A stretch of 64,000 nucleotides of DNA, taken from positions 1,166,325,249 through 1,166,389,248 of the forward strand of contig OY856409.1 in the NCBI GenBank assembly GCA_963693085.1, written 5' to 3'. Of the stretch, positions 25,125 through 36,000 are shown one piece after another. Under the pieces are notes generated by a model. That model was not told the origin of the DNA. It was given only the letters and a program-made list of their open reading frames with translations, and searched no databases. Position 1 is the first letter of the stretch. The number at the start of each line of letters is the position of its first letter. The DNA is from Alisma plantago-aquatica. Taxonomy: Eukaryota > Streptophyta > Magnoliopsida > Alismatales > Alismataceae. The translations under genes were made by a program, and so were the position numbers.

Positions 25125-26320
25125 GTGAAACCCTATGCAATGGTATGATGAGGAGCCCTAATACAGGGTAAAGGTATGTGAAACTCTAATTTTGAGTTAT
25201 AATACATGAAGCCCTAATCTTAGGCAATATGATGACAAACCAGAACCCTAATAATAAAATAGTGGATAAAACCTTATAAAGGTGAAATATCTCAATTGGT
25301 TAATTATAGGCAACCTTATAGTAAGTAATGCCTTAACCTAAAATGAATCCATATCATTGAAGGTAGTTGGACCATTCTTGTGTATGACATATGCACTTCA
25401 TGGTAAAAGTGATAGATTAGTGGATGAAAGCATTAAGATGGGAAATACCTTAATCCAAGATAAGTTGATAACTCAAGTAAGTTGGAAGTGGTGAGGAAAG
25501 TGATACATCAATATATGATAGATATCACTTTTAGCATTCCAAGGTTGATATACCTTGATGCACCTCAAATCCAATAAACTTGGACAAGAAACACATGAAG
25601 TATGTTATGTAAATTGTTACAATGAAATGTAATGCGTTTGATATACTTTGATAAGTATAGGCTAATATACCTTGAGAATGGGGTTAAGACAAACTAATGA
25701 GTATGATGTAATCATACCATGATAAGGATGAGAAACGAACTCATACCTTGTATTGATAATTATTTAATGATAAATGTTAAGAGTAATAAACATGATTGAA
25801 TACTCGAGATGTAAATGGATGCTCCTAGAGGTGTAGAGCAACATATTAAGGTGGATTTGATAAATATGAAATCCTAATTAATGTGAGATGGGAAACCCTA
25901 ACCCTAAATTGGGTAATGGGACATGAGAAACCCTAAGGTGACGTAAATAGTAAGACCTAACCCTGTTGAGGGAATAGTGGTGTTATTATTGTATTACATG
26001 AGGTAATATGTTATTGTTGCCTAGTGAGAGGTGACAAGATGTTTAATGGCCTTGTGAGCCATATGGTTAGATGTTGCCTAGTGAGAGGTGACAAGATGCT
26101 TTATGGGCCTTATGAGTCATGAGAACAATTGTGGCATAATGAGAGGCACCAAGATGATTATAAAAGTTTATTGTACGAAATGATAATAATAAACCTAATC
26201 AAAGGAACAATTGTATTTAATAAAGAATGTGAACAGCTATGAAGGCTAACCTCAGGGTTCAAAGCCTAAAGAAGGATGTGATGATTAATGATGAGTTAAA
26301 GGAAATTGTATCCCATGATC

Positions 26321-26761
26321 TGTGTAATCGGGTTTGGTTAAAGTCCAATACCTGGCAGAGGTATAATGCATGTACTCAGGGTTGGTTAAAGTCCAATGCC
26401 TGGTTGTATAATCGGGATTGGTTAGAGTCCAATGCCTGACTGTGTAATCAGGATTGGTTAGAGTCCAATGTTTGGCTATGTAATCAGGATTGGTTAGAGT
26501 CCAATGTCTGGCTGTGTAATCAGGATTGGTTAGAATCCAATGCCTGACTGTGTAATCAGGATTGGTTAGAGTCCAATGTCTGGCTGTGTAATCAGGTTGG
26601 TTAGATTCCAATGTCTGGCTGTGTAATCAGGGTTGGTTAAAGTCCAATGCCTAGCTATGTAATCAGGATTGGTTAGAGTCCAATGACTGGCTGTGAAATC
26701 AGGATTGGTAGTGTCAAATGCTTGGCGGTGTAATCAGGTTTGGAAGAGTCCAATACCTGGT
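26321..26761 (+). repeat. 36-bp tandem repeat, 5' LTR
   Basis: About 11 imperfect units of a 36-base sequence containing TGTGTAATCAGGATTGGTTA and ending GAGTCCAATGCCTGGC. The array is about 72 bp (two units) shorter than the one in the 3' LTR. The period is a multiple of three, so long open frames arise on both strands without coding meaning. Confidence 0.92.
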
Positions 26762-27162
26762 AGAGGCTCAATGCCTGTAATGATGACACAGGATTGGTAA
26801 TAACCCAATGCCTGTAATGATGACACAGGATTGGTGATAACCCAGTGCCTGTATTAATGATATATGAGTACATAGTAGATATAATCCCATATATGTATAG
26901 CAGATTGGCTACGGCCAACAGATTGAAACAAGAATGTCTCATGGGTGACATATCAAGATGATGAGTGTCACAAGAGAAGTTTGACATAATGGTATAATTT
27001 GATAGATAAATGATATGCATGTTCTTCCTATTCCTTATTAAGAGAATAGTTGATCTATTGTTCTATCATAAATAGTTACAATGCTTTAAGATGAGAATGC
27101 TTTAAACTGCTTATCCTCTTCCCAGTTTTATATCATTAAACTACAATAATAATGTTTTTTGT

Positions 27163-27211
27163 AGAGAGTTATATCTCTCACTGGGGCAATTACAATTGTC
27201 TCACCCCCGTA
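27163..27211 (+). other. Conserved inverted-repeat block near the 5' LTR end
   Basis: GAGAGTTATATCTCTC, then GGGGCAATTACAATTG and CACCCCCG. It contains GAGAG/CTCTC, CAATT/AATTG and GGGG/CCCC pairs and is kept in all three LTRs of the family (4236-4288, 35165-35214). It may be an RNA structure near the 3' end of the transcript; function is not known. Confidence 0.5.
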
Positions 27212-27679
27212 GGATCCAACAATTTTAGGTGGACAAGCACGGAGGAGACTGAGAATATCTTGCAGAGGAAGAACATCAGCAGCAGCAGTGACAGCTCAGG
27301 TTGAGTGTATTGTCTGTCGTGTCTTATAGATAGAAGTCCTATGTGTCGTCTCTGTACTCTCAGGTCCTCGGAGTTAATAGTTAGTGCTTTAATGAATCAT
27401 TTTGAGATTTTGGCTTGATGCCTCAAGGTTCTGATGTTGTATGTGTTTAGCTTTTAACAAGGCAGTTTATGTTGTAACCCTCGAGAAGAGATGGTACAAG
27501 ATATGTACTTATGAACCAGGATGTAAATGTAATACATTGGTTCTTGTTGAAAAAGTTTTCCTATGATTGGATCTCTTTGAAAAAGGTTTTAATTTTTAGT
27601 GATTTTCAGTAATCTGTTGTTAGTAATTGCTTCCGCTTAGTTAAATGATGTATGTTTTGAACGCTTCGCCACAAATTAG

Positions 27680-27691
27680 TGGTATCAGAGC
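27680..27691 (+). promoter_or_regulatory. Primer-binding site of the large element
   Basis: TGGTATCAGAGC, 6 bases after the LTR end CCACA; initiator met-tRNA type. Confidence 0.88.
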
Positions 27692-27781
27692 TCTAGGTTC
27701 GATGAGTCTATAGAGACATAGGACTAAGGTATCGAGTCTGTTCTAAGTGTACCTCAGTGTATCTTATAGTGCCTTCTACTT

Positions 27782-28771
27782 ATGCAGAAGAAGATATATA
27801 ACTCCAAGATGTTTGGAGAACATGAGGAACACGTTGATGAGAGCAATGTTGTTGCACCAGTGGGAGGTGCAAGGAATCAGGCAAGGGAGGAACCAGTGCC
27901 TGAAAATCCCCATGTTGATGAAGTCATGAGAGGAAACCTAGATGTTCATAATCTTTTTGGGCAACTCATGACCACACTAAAGTATATGGCAGACTGGATG
28001 CCAACACCATCACCAAGGGCACCAATTTCCAATGAGGGATATGGATCTGGTAAGACCTTTGAACGACTACGTCATGTAGGAGCCATAGAATATGCTGGGA
28101 CATCTGACCCAGTAGATGCTGATCTCTGGCTCACTGAGTTAGAAAAGGCTTTTAAGATCCTTAGTATCCCAAATGCTGACAAAGTTAAACATGTTGTGTA
28201 CCTTTTGAAGGGTAGTGTTGGACATTGGTGGGCTATAGAAGAAATAAAAAGGAATGATGAAGAGGTTGGATGGGAGGAATTTCATCGAGAATTCGTCAAT
28301 AAGTATTTTCCAAGGACTTATTTAGATGAAAAGATCTCACATTTTGAGAAGATTAGACATGGAGCCATGTCAATAAGTGAATAGGAGGTTAAGTTCATGG
28401 AACTTTTACGATTTTGTCCTCAGATGGATGCTACTGAGGAGGTAAAGATTCGATGTTTTGAGAAAGGATTGAATGCTGAGATGTCTATTCCGGCATCTTC
28501 CCTAGAAAGTAGAGAGAGGTTTGCCACATTTGTGGAGTCAATTTGAAGGATAGAAGGGTCTATGGCAAAGAAACATGAGACAGACCTTAAAAGGAGGTCT
28601 AAACAGTCATAGGAACAAGGAATTGATGGTATTAAACAATCAAAGATTTTAGTAGTACCGACTCAACCACAATGTAGTGCACCCAAGCAACAGTCACCTA
28701 AAAGGCTCCGAGCTTGCTATAGATGTGGACGGAGAGGACATCTGAGGTGGCAATGTCCAAATAGAAAGTGA
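27782..28771 (+). pseudogene. gag: Gag pseudogene, Ty3/gypsy chromovirus type, three in-frame stops
   Basis: One reading frame of 329 codons runs from ATG at 27782 to TGA at 28769-28771, interrupted by TAG at 28382, TGA at 28544 and TAG at 28610, with no frameshift. Residues 1-75 are acidic and low in recognisable features. Residues about 90-245 match the retrotransposon gag (capsid-like) domain, with DADLWLTELEKAF, a VKHVVYLLKGSVGHWW segment, and WEEFHREFVNKYFP. A CCHC zinc knuckle lies at residues 312-325 (C312, C315, H320, C325), used for RNA packaging. Family capsid proteins would form the virus-like particle in the cytoplasm. The protein ends after the knuckle, without protease or pol. 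The ATG chosen is the first in frame after the primer site. Three stops make it inactive unless this copy differs from an active source. Confidence 0.9.
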
Positions 28772-29806
28772 TGAGGTGAACCAATAGACAAGACACTAGA
28801 TAACTTGTGAGAGGTAGACATGTCAAGATAAAACTTTCTATTTTGAAATATCCTCTACTCTCTACTATAAGAAAGGTAGTGTTGTTTAGTTCATCTGTAT
28901 AATCCTTTGAGGATATGAGGAAGAGATAAGTAGTAAGAAAACTTGTGTTTAGTTTAATATTCTTTTATATGTTTTGAAATTTCTCTTTCTTCATTAAGGA
29001 AGGGAAGAGATGAAAAAGAAACTCAGAGAAAATCTGAGATATTAAGTATATCAAATTTAAAGAGATGAAAACATAAAATAAAATAAATACATACTACCTA
29101 ATTTCAGTTCTTCAATACCCTGGCCAGGTATTCATTTATTGAAGGCAAGGTAAGTATGACATACCTAGATTGTTATCTTCTGATTACTCTGATCAAGTAA
29201 TCATTCTGAAACAATCCAAAGAAGCCTAATCAAGAAGGAGATGTGGCATGGATATTTCTACCACATTCTAATTGATATATGAAGGAATTTGATTTAATTA
29301 TAAATCAACTTATAAACAAAAATGAAGATGAGGATATGATGTGTTATTAACACATGTGTTAGATACCAAGGTAAGAAATTTTGGTATCTGAGAAATATCA
29401 GTCTATTTTATGATGGTTGCCTGGAATGGTTAACTATGGAATCAGTCCAGTTACCTAATGTAGTATGGACATCATATGTTAGGGTTTTATGCTTTGCATA
29501 AACATAACATTGATGAGAATGATCTGTTTGAAGGAATAATTGCACAATTATTACAATAAACTTTTATCAAATTAAATTAACAAATAACCTCGATCTAACT
29601 AAGAAAAGTGTTACCTAACACAGAATTAACTCCACAGTCAATAATGAAAGGATAGTGGAGTATGTGTCCTATGTGTTTGATTCTATGAGAATTTTGTGTG
29701 GAATAACTTTGCATTGATCAAAGTTCTATGGTATCTCCATAACAATGAGATGTTATGTGGAGACTTGATGATATAACAAATGAATAATATCTATCTCCTT
29801 TTATCT
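28772..29806. other. Non-coding remainder of the large element internal region
   Basis: About 1 kb of AT-rich sequence between gag and the polypurine tract. I find no protease, reverse transcriptase, RNase H or integrase motif on either strand, so pol was lost or never present. Confidence 0.75.
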
Positions 29807-29846
29807 GGGATTTCGGGGACGAAATCCTTGTTAGGGGTTTATGATT
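29807..29846 (+). promoter_or_regulatory. Polypurine tract region of the large element
   Basis: GGGATTTCGGGGACGAAATCC, then TTGTTAGGGGTTTATGATT, directly before the 3' LTR start TGTAACATCC. The TTTCGGGGACGAAA block is typical of chromovirus ends. Confidence 0.75.
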
Positions 29847-31244
29847 TGTAACATCCCTGACCTGGGTTATGCCTTAACCCTAGATGTTTTGCTTAATAAA
29901 GTTAATTGTATGATTTCTCTTATTTCTTGAAAAGTAATTAAGGTTCAAGAGGAACTTATGTTTCAATTTTAGTCATTTTCGAATAATGTTGAAGCATTGT
30001 TTTGCTTGTTTTGGACTAAAGTGCAAATTACCCAAGTTGAGGGGTTAAATTGCAAATGTTACATGATAAGATGTTCCTCATGTGTTGAATCATCATGAGA
30101 ATGAAGATGATGCAGAGGTATGGCTTGTGGTAGCCTGAGTACCAAGAAAGAGCTGATAAAGCAATGGTTATGTATTAAAATCTAGTTTTGGTGTAATGTG
30201 CAATTTACCCAAGACCTAGGGTTCAATATGCAAATTACCACTTCAAGAGGGTCCCTCATGTTTCTTGGCATCATGTAGAGAAAATAAAATGAGAGGGGCG
30301 CCTCATTTGAATCACTTTGGAGGAGAGAGAATCTTGATATTAAAATAATCAAGATTTAAGCATAATTGGAACTTTACTTCAATTTAATGAAAAATAAATA
30401 TATTAATTGAAGAGCCCTTTAACAAAAAGGTGAGGGATGATTTTGAAAAATAATGGACGACCATGTGCCTTGCAAAGGCACGAAAATATCCAAAGGAAGT
30501 GGATAACTCACTCACATTATTAAAAGAAAAAGAATTATCCACTCACTTTAGGATATTATTATTATAAGGGTTAAGGTGCTTAAGTTGCTTTTCTTTAAAT
30601 CATGGATAAATGAGAGGAATAAGAGTAAAAGAGGATAGCCTAGTAAACAAGGAAGGGAAGGGGGAAAGTGGCAAGAAAATGGAGGAGATAATCCCTACTT
30701 TCTCTCTCTTAAATGAATTTTTAATAAAATGCATATATGCTCCTTTATCCATAGCTTGGAAAGAAAATTTCGAATCCACTTTCACTTCTTGCTTACAAAA
30801 ATGACCAAGGGAGCTTGGAGCAACAGGAGGACGACCCCCAACCTGTTGGTAAGCTTCTTGACCTTCTTTCACCTTGATTCCATGGTGGAAATTGAAAATC
30901 AATGCATGATTTCTTCTTATCTCGATCCCATCTTCAATTCTAACCATTCCCTTTCACTCAATGCTTGAGGACGAGCCTTGGGATAGTGAAAGGAGTTGCA
31001 TACACCATTTTTGGTGTGAGCTTGAAGCTTTTAAGCTAAATTGGAGGTGGGTTTTATAACTTGAACCCTTACTATTATTATTGCATTCAATTCCTTATCA
31101 ATTGTTGATCATTTATTCTTCTTGAAAGTCACTTGATCAAATCGATAGAATCACCATGAAAATTATAGAAAAATATGAATGATCATAGCTTGATGATGAT
31201 TACATCATCTTAGGCACACATTCCAACAAGTTTCTATTGCAAAC

Positions 31245-32235
31245 GGTTTTAAGACCTTGGTCCAAACGGTTTCACCAAACTATTTGGAGACTAAACGGTT
31301 TGCAAACCGTTTGGAGGTTTGGATCCCAAACCGTTTGGATGGGTTGATCATTTGAGGTCAGGACCCTAGTTCATGTTGGATGATGATCTAATGGATCCAA
31401 TTGATTAATTCAATATATGGACAATCCTCCAATTAGAAACCCTAATCGGGTTAAGTGCTGAAATTTCAATTGGTTGATTTAATATTTTGGATTGATTAAC
31501 CCAAACGGTCTCAAGACCATTTGGAGGTCACCCAAATGGTCTCAAGACCGTTTGGAGGTCTAGGGTTCAGTATGGTTGAGTAATTGAAGATTTAGAGATA
31601 TAAAATTGAAATGCAATCATTAGCTAATTTGATGATCAATCCAATGATCTAAACTCTAATTGGATTTCACAAATTTTAATGATGGATGGGGAAAATGGTC
31701 TCAAGACCATTTGGAGGTCATCAAAACACCCTCAAGACCGTTTGAGGTCAGGTTATATCATAATTTGATGATGATTCATTGATGTCAATTGAATCAGTTC
31801 CACAATGTTAACCATTGATGGTTCCTTAATTTCAAAACCCTAATTGATGGTCTCTTGATTATAAACTCTAGTTCCATTGGGATCCAAACCCTAATTGAAG
31901 GGTGATTCAATGGTTCAGTTGAATAATAAATCAGTGGTTTAATTAATAGATGGTTCAATGATTGAAACCATGAATTGATTAAGTGATGGAAGACCTTTTT
32001 GGTCCATTTGGTTTTGAGAGAGTTTGGACCAAACGGTCTTAAGACTGTTTGAGTCCAAACGGTCTCAAGACCGTTTGGGACCAAACGGTCTCAAACCGTT
32101 TGAGACCAAACGGTCTCAAACTGTTTGGAGACCCAAGTGGTTTCAAGTGTGAATTGTCCATACGGTTTCATCATTGTTTTGCTTAAACGTTTTCAAACCG
32201 TTTGGAGCATCAATGGTCAAGAACGTTTGGATGTT
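31245..32235. repeat. Near-palindrome array in the 3' LTR
   Basis: Arms CCAAACGGTCT and AGACCGTTTGG (11 bases each, CA spacer) pair perfectly at 32055-32078. Many other copies have one or both CpG sites changed to TG or CA. Confidence 0.9.
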
Positions 32236-32913
32236 TCAATGTAATTAATTCAATTGGAAACCTAAGGGGATGAAAGATAAAAGGACCTTATGGTTGTTAC
32301 TGATTTATCTCAAAGATAATCACTAGGGTTGTACCTTTAAGGTACTAAGTAATTGGTAACCCTAGATGAGTTAATCCTTGAAGCTTAAGTAAGTAATAAC
32401 CCTGTACACTATGTCAATCATAGTTGTATGTACTTGATTGGAGGGCTGATGTAATCTAATCAAGTTGAAAGGATGATAGAAAGGAATTCATACATGAGTA
32501 TTAATCATGTGGTGATTAGGGTATGATCCTTAGTAAAGATATCATGAAACCCTAATCAAGAAGGTTAATGAACCCTAACCCTAATCCAGGGTAACATAAT
32601 GTAAAACCCCAATTATGGGAATGGAGAATGAAACCCTAATTGGGTTGAATAGTAAACCCTAATTATGGGTAATTGAATATGAAACCCTAATTGGGATGAA
32701 TAGTAAATCCTAATTATGGATAGTTGAATAAGAAACCCTAATTCTAGGGTAAAGTGCATGAAACCCTAAACTAGGGTAATGTGATGTAAAACCCTGATGT
32801 ATTGTTATGATGTAGAACTCAAATCCAGGGTGATGTTATGTAATGATATATGAAACCTTAATCTTGGATAATATTGTGATAAATTATAATCCTGATTTGG
32901 GTAGACATGAATT

Positions 32914-33053
32914 GAGAAACCCTAATTGAGGGTGATTCCATGAGAAACCCTAATTGAGGGTGATGCCATGTGAAACCCTAATTGAGGGTGATGCCTTGTG
33001 AAACCCTAATTGAGGGTGATGCCATGTGAAACCCTAATTGAGGGTGATGCCAT
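32914..33053 (+). repeat. 28-bp tandem repeat with CCCTAA, 3' LTR
   Basis: Five units, the same number and order of variants as 24985-25124 in the 5' LTR. Confidence 0.9.
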
Positions 33054-34248
33054 GTGAAACCCTATGCAATGGTATGATGAGGAGCCCTAATACAGGGTAA
33101 AGGTATGTGAAACTCTAATTTTGAGTTATAATACATGAAGCCCTAATCTTAGGCAATATGATGACAAACCAGAACCCTAATAATAAAATAGTGGATAAAG
33201 CCTTATAAAGGTGAACTATCTCAATAGGTTAATTATAGGCAACCTTATAGCAAGTAATGCTTTAACCTAAAATGAATCCTTATCATTGAAGGTAGTTGGA
33301 CCATTCTTGTGTATGACCTATGCATTTCATGGTAAAAGTGATAGATTAGTGGATGAAAGCATTAAGATGGGAAATACCTTAATCCAAGATAATTTGATAA
33401 CTCAAGTAAGTTGGAAGTGATGAGGAAAGTGATACATCAAGATATGATAGATATCACTTTTAGAATTCCAAGGTTGATATACCTTGATGCACCTCAAATC
33501 CAATATACTTGGACAAGAAACACATGAAGTATGTTATGTAAATTGTTACAATGAAATGTAATGAGTTTGATATACTTTGATAAGTATAGGCTAATATACC
33601 TTGAGAATGGGGTTAAGACAAACTAATGAGTATGATGTAATCATACCATGATAAGGATGAGAAACGAACTCATACCTTGTATTGATAATTATTTAATGAT
33701 AAATGTTAAGAGTAATAAACATGATTGAATACTCGAGATGTTAATGGATGCTCCTAGAGGTGTGGAGCAACATATTGAGGTGGATTTGATAAATATGAAA
33801 TCCTAATTAATGTGAGATGGGAAACCCTAACCCTAAATTGGGTAATGGGACATGAGAAACCCTAAGGTGACGTAAATAGTAAGCCCTAACCCTATTGAGG
33901 GAATTGTGGTGTTACTATTGTATTACATGATGTAATATGCTATTGTTGCCTAGTGAGAGGTGACAAGATGTTTAATGGCCTTGTGAGCCATATGGTTAGA
34001 TGTTGCCTAGTGAAAGGTGACAAGATGTGTTATGGTCCTTATGAGCCATGAGAACAATTGTGGCATAGTGAGAGGCACCAAGTTGATTATAAAAGTTTAC
34101 TGTAAGAAATGATAATAATAAACCTGATAAAAGGAACAATTGTATTTAATAAAGAATGTGAAAAGCTATGAAGGCTAACCTCAGGGTTCAAAGCCTAGAG
34201 AAGGATGTGATGATTAATGATGAGTTAAAGGAAATTGTATCCCATGAT

Positions 34249-34762
34249 CTGTGTAATCAGGTTTGGTTAAAGTCCAATACCTGGCAGAGGTATAATGCCT
34301 ATACTCAGGGTTGGTTAAAGTCCAAAGCCTCGCTGTGTAATCAGGATTGGTTAGAGTCCAATGCCTGGCTGTGTAATCAGGATTGGTTAGAGTCCAATGC
34401 CTGGCTGTGTAATCAGGATTGGTTAGAGTCCAATGCCTAGCTGTGTAATCAGGATTGGTTAGAGTCCAATACCTGGTTGTGTAATCAGGATTGGTTAGAG
34501 TCCAATGTTTGGCTGTGTAATCAGGATTGGTTAGAGTCCAATGTATGGCTGTGTAATCAGGATTGGTTAGAGTCCAATGCCTGGCTGTGTAATCAGGATT
34601 GGTTAGAGTCCAATGCCTGGCTGTGTAATCAGGGTTGGTTAAAGTCCAATTCCTGGCTATGTAATCATGATTGGTTAGAGTCCAATGCCTGGTTGTAAAA
34701 TCAGGATTGGTTGTGTCCAATGCCTGGTGGTGTAATCATGTTTGGAAGAGTCCAATACCTGG
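34249..34762 (+). repeat. 36-bp tandem repeat, 3' LTR
   Basis: About 13 units of the 36-base repeat, several identical to each other. The inner units are more uniform than the edge units, the usual sign of slippage or unequal exchange. Confidence 0.92.
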
Positions 34763-35678
34763 AAGAGGCTCAATGCCTGTAATGATGACACAGGATTGGT
34801 AATAACCTAATGCCTGTAATGATGACATAGGATTGGTGATAATCAAATGCCTGTATTAATGATATATGAGTACATAGTAGATATAATCCCATATCTGTAT
34901 AGCATATTGGCTACGGCCAACAGATTGAAATAAGAATGTCTCATGGCTGACATATCAAGATGATGAGTGTCACAAGAGAAGTTTGACATAATGGTATAAT
35001 TTGATAGATAAATGATATACATGTTCTTCCTATTCCTTATTAAGAGAATAGTTGATATATTGTTCTATCATAAATAGTTACAATGCTTTAAGATGAGAAT
35101 GCTTTAAACTTCTTATCCTCTGCCTAGTTTTATATCATTAAACTGTAATAATAATGTTTTTGGCGGAGAGTTATATCTCTCGCTGGGGCAATTACAATTG
35201 TCTCACCCCCGTGGGATCCAACATTTTTTTAGGTGGACAAGCACAGAGGAGACTGAGAATATCTTGCAGAGGAAGAACATCAGCAGTAGCAGTGACATCT
35301 CAAGTTGAGTGTACTGTCTGTCGTGTCTTATAGATAGAAGTCCTATGTGTCGTCTCTGTACTCTCAGATCCTCAGAGTTAATAGTTAGTGCTTTTAATGA
35401 ATCATTTTGATATTTTGGCTTGTTACCTTGAGGTTCTTATGTTGTTTGTATTTAGCTTTTAACAAGGCAGTTGATGTTGTAACCCTCGAGAAGAGATGGT
35501 ACAAGATATGTACTTATGAACCAGGATGTAAATGTAATACATTGGTTCTTGTTGTAAAGGTTTTCCTATGATTGGATCTCTTTGAAAAAGGTTTTAAGTT
35601 TTAGTGATTTTCAGTAATCTGATGTTCGTAATTGCTTCCGCTTAGTTAAATGGCATATGTTTTGAATGCTTCGCCACA

Positions 35679-35683
35679 TTCAT
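35679..35683. repeat. Right target-site duplication TTCAT of the large-LTR element
   Basis: Matches 8665-8669. Confidence 0.92.
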
Positions 35684-36000
35684 GCTTTGATTTTACCTTA
35701 TTTAAATGGAAGGCTAGTCCAAAACATCAGGGAATGGTGGCAATAGCATTATTCTTGCTTGAAGTAACTTGATGACATTGGGGTATCACAATTGGACTCC
35801 TTGGTGCAATGGGTGGAAACTTGGTGTTATTTGCTTAGCAAAAGGTGGTACACTTGGTTCAATAACGGGTGGAGAAATATAATTCTTTGTGCTCATAGCA
35901 CCCTCACAAGGCCTTTCCGTTATGGGATTTCAACATAACTCTTATTAACTTGCTTCTTGCCCTCTTGGGTTTCTCAATCACAATAACAATAGAGTACATC
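35679..36000 (-). pseudogene. Athila/Tat-like gag C-terminal region, degenerate (right of the insertion)
   Basis: Minus-strand reading gives a proline-rich stretch with PPVIEPSVPPFAKQI and later LLPPFPDVLD, the position where Athila/Tat polyproteins have PPPFPQRL before the capsid-protease linker. Directly after TTCAT is removed, the frame continues into the ILEVFRQVKVNI segment at 8669 and downward. Family elements carry KFLEVFKKLHINIP at that point, so the two sides are one interrupted gene. Stops occur in this part too. The limit at 36000 is where I stop recognising protein similarity. Confidence 0.6.

Larger units (their letters stand above)
23305..27673 (+). mobile_element. 5' LTR of the large element, second part
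   Basis: Resumes after the TTTCT duplication and matches the 3' LTR from about 31234 to 35678. It ends GAACGCTTCGCCACA just before the primer site. It contains the palindrome array, the 28-bp repeats, the 36-bp tandem repeats and a conserved 3' block. Confidence 0.92.
8670..35678 (+). mobile_element. Large-LTR, pol-less Ty3/gypsy (chromovirus-like) retrotransposon with a nested insertion
   Basis: Terminal repeats begin TGTAACATCCCTGACC and end GCTTCGCCACA (TG...CA), and the element is flanked by TTCAT. The 3' LTR is 29847-35678 (5832 bp). The 5' LTR is 8670-27673, interrupted at 10057-23304 by another element and about 5.75 kb without it. The internal region, 27674-29846, is 2173 bp. It has a met-tRNA-type primer site, one gag pseudogene with a zinc knuckle, and a polypurine tract, but no protease, reverse transcriptase or integrase. 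It must have depended on enzymes from a relative. The LTR-to-internal ratio is unusual, because the LTR is more than twice as long as the internal region. The LTR copies differ by a few percent in the stretches I compared by eye. Confidence 0.93.
29847..35678 (+). mobile_element. 3' LTR of the large element (5832 bp, uninterrupted)
   Basis: Full-length reference copy of this LTR family in the window. It begins TGTAACATCCCTGACC and ends GCTTCGCCACA, followed by TTCAT. Order within it: AT-rich start, TATA-like GCATATATGC near 30730, conserved GGTAAGC near 30849, palindromes 31245-32235, CCCTAA-rich part with 28-bp repeats 32560-33190, spacer, 36-bp tandem array 34249-34762, conserved inverted-repeat block 35165-35214, end. 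No protein is encoded. Confidence 0.94.

Noticed and set aside
24560..25260. Interstitial telomere
   Set aside because: CCCTAA motifs are separated by unrelated bases in 28-bp or looser units and not in TTTAGGG tandem form; they are part of an LTR.
34214..34720. Long minus-strand open frame with a 12-residue repeat (and its partners at 26285-26611, 34168-34440 and 34477-34698)
   Set aside because: Produced by the 36-bp tandem repeat, whose period is a multiple of three, so frames stay open on both strands. It lies inside an LTR.
34249..34762. Regular 36-bp repeats reminiscent of a CRISPR array
   Set aside because: Units are directly abutting with no unique spacers, and the sequence is plant retrotransposon LTR.
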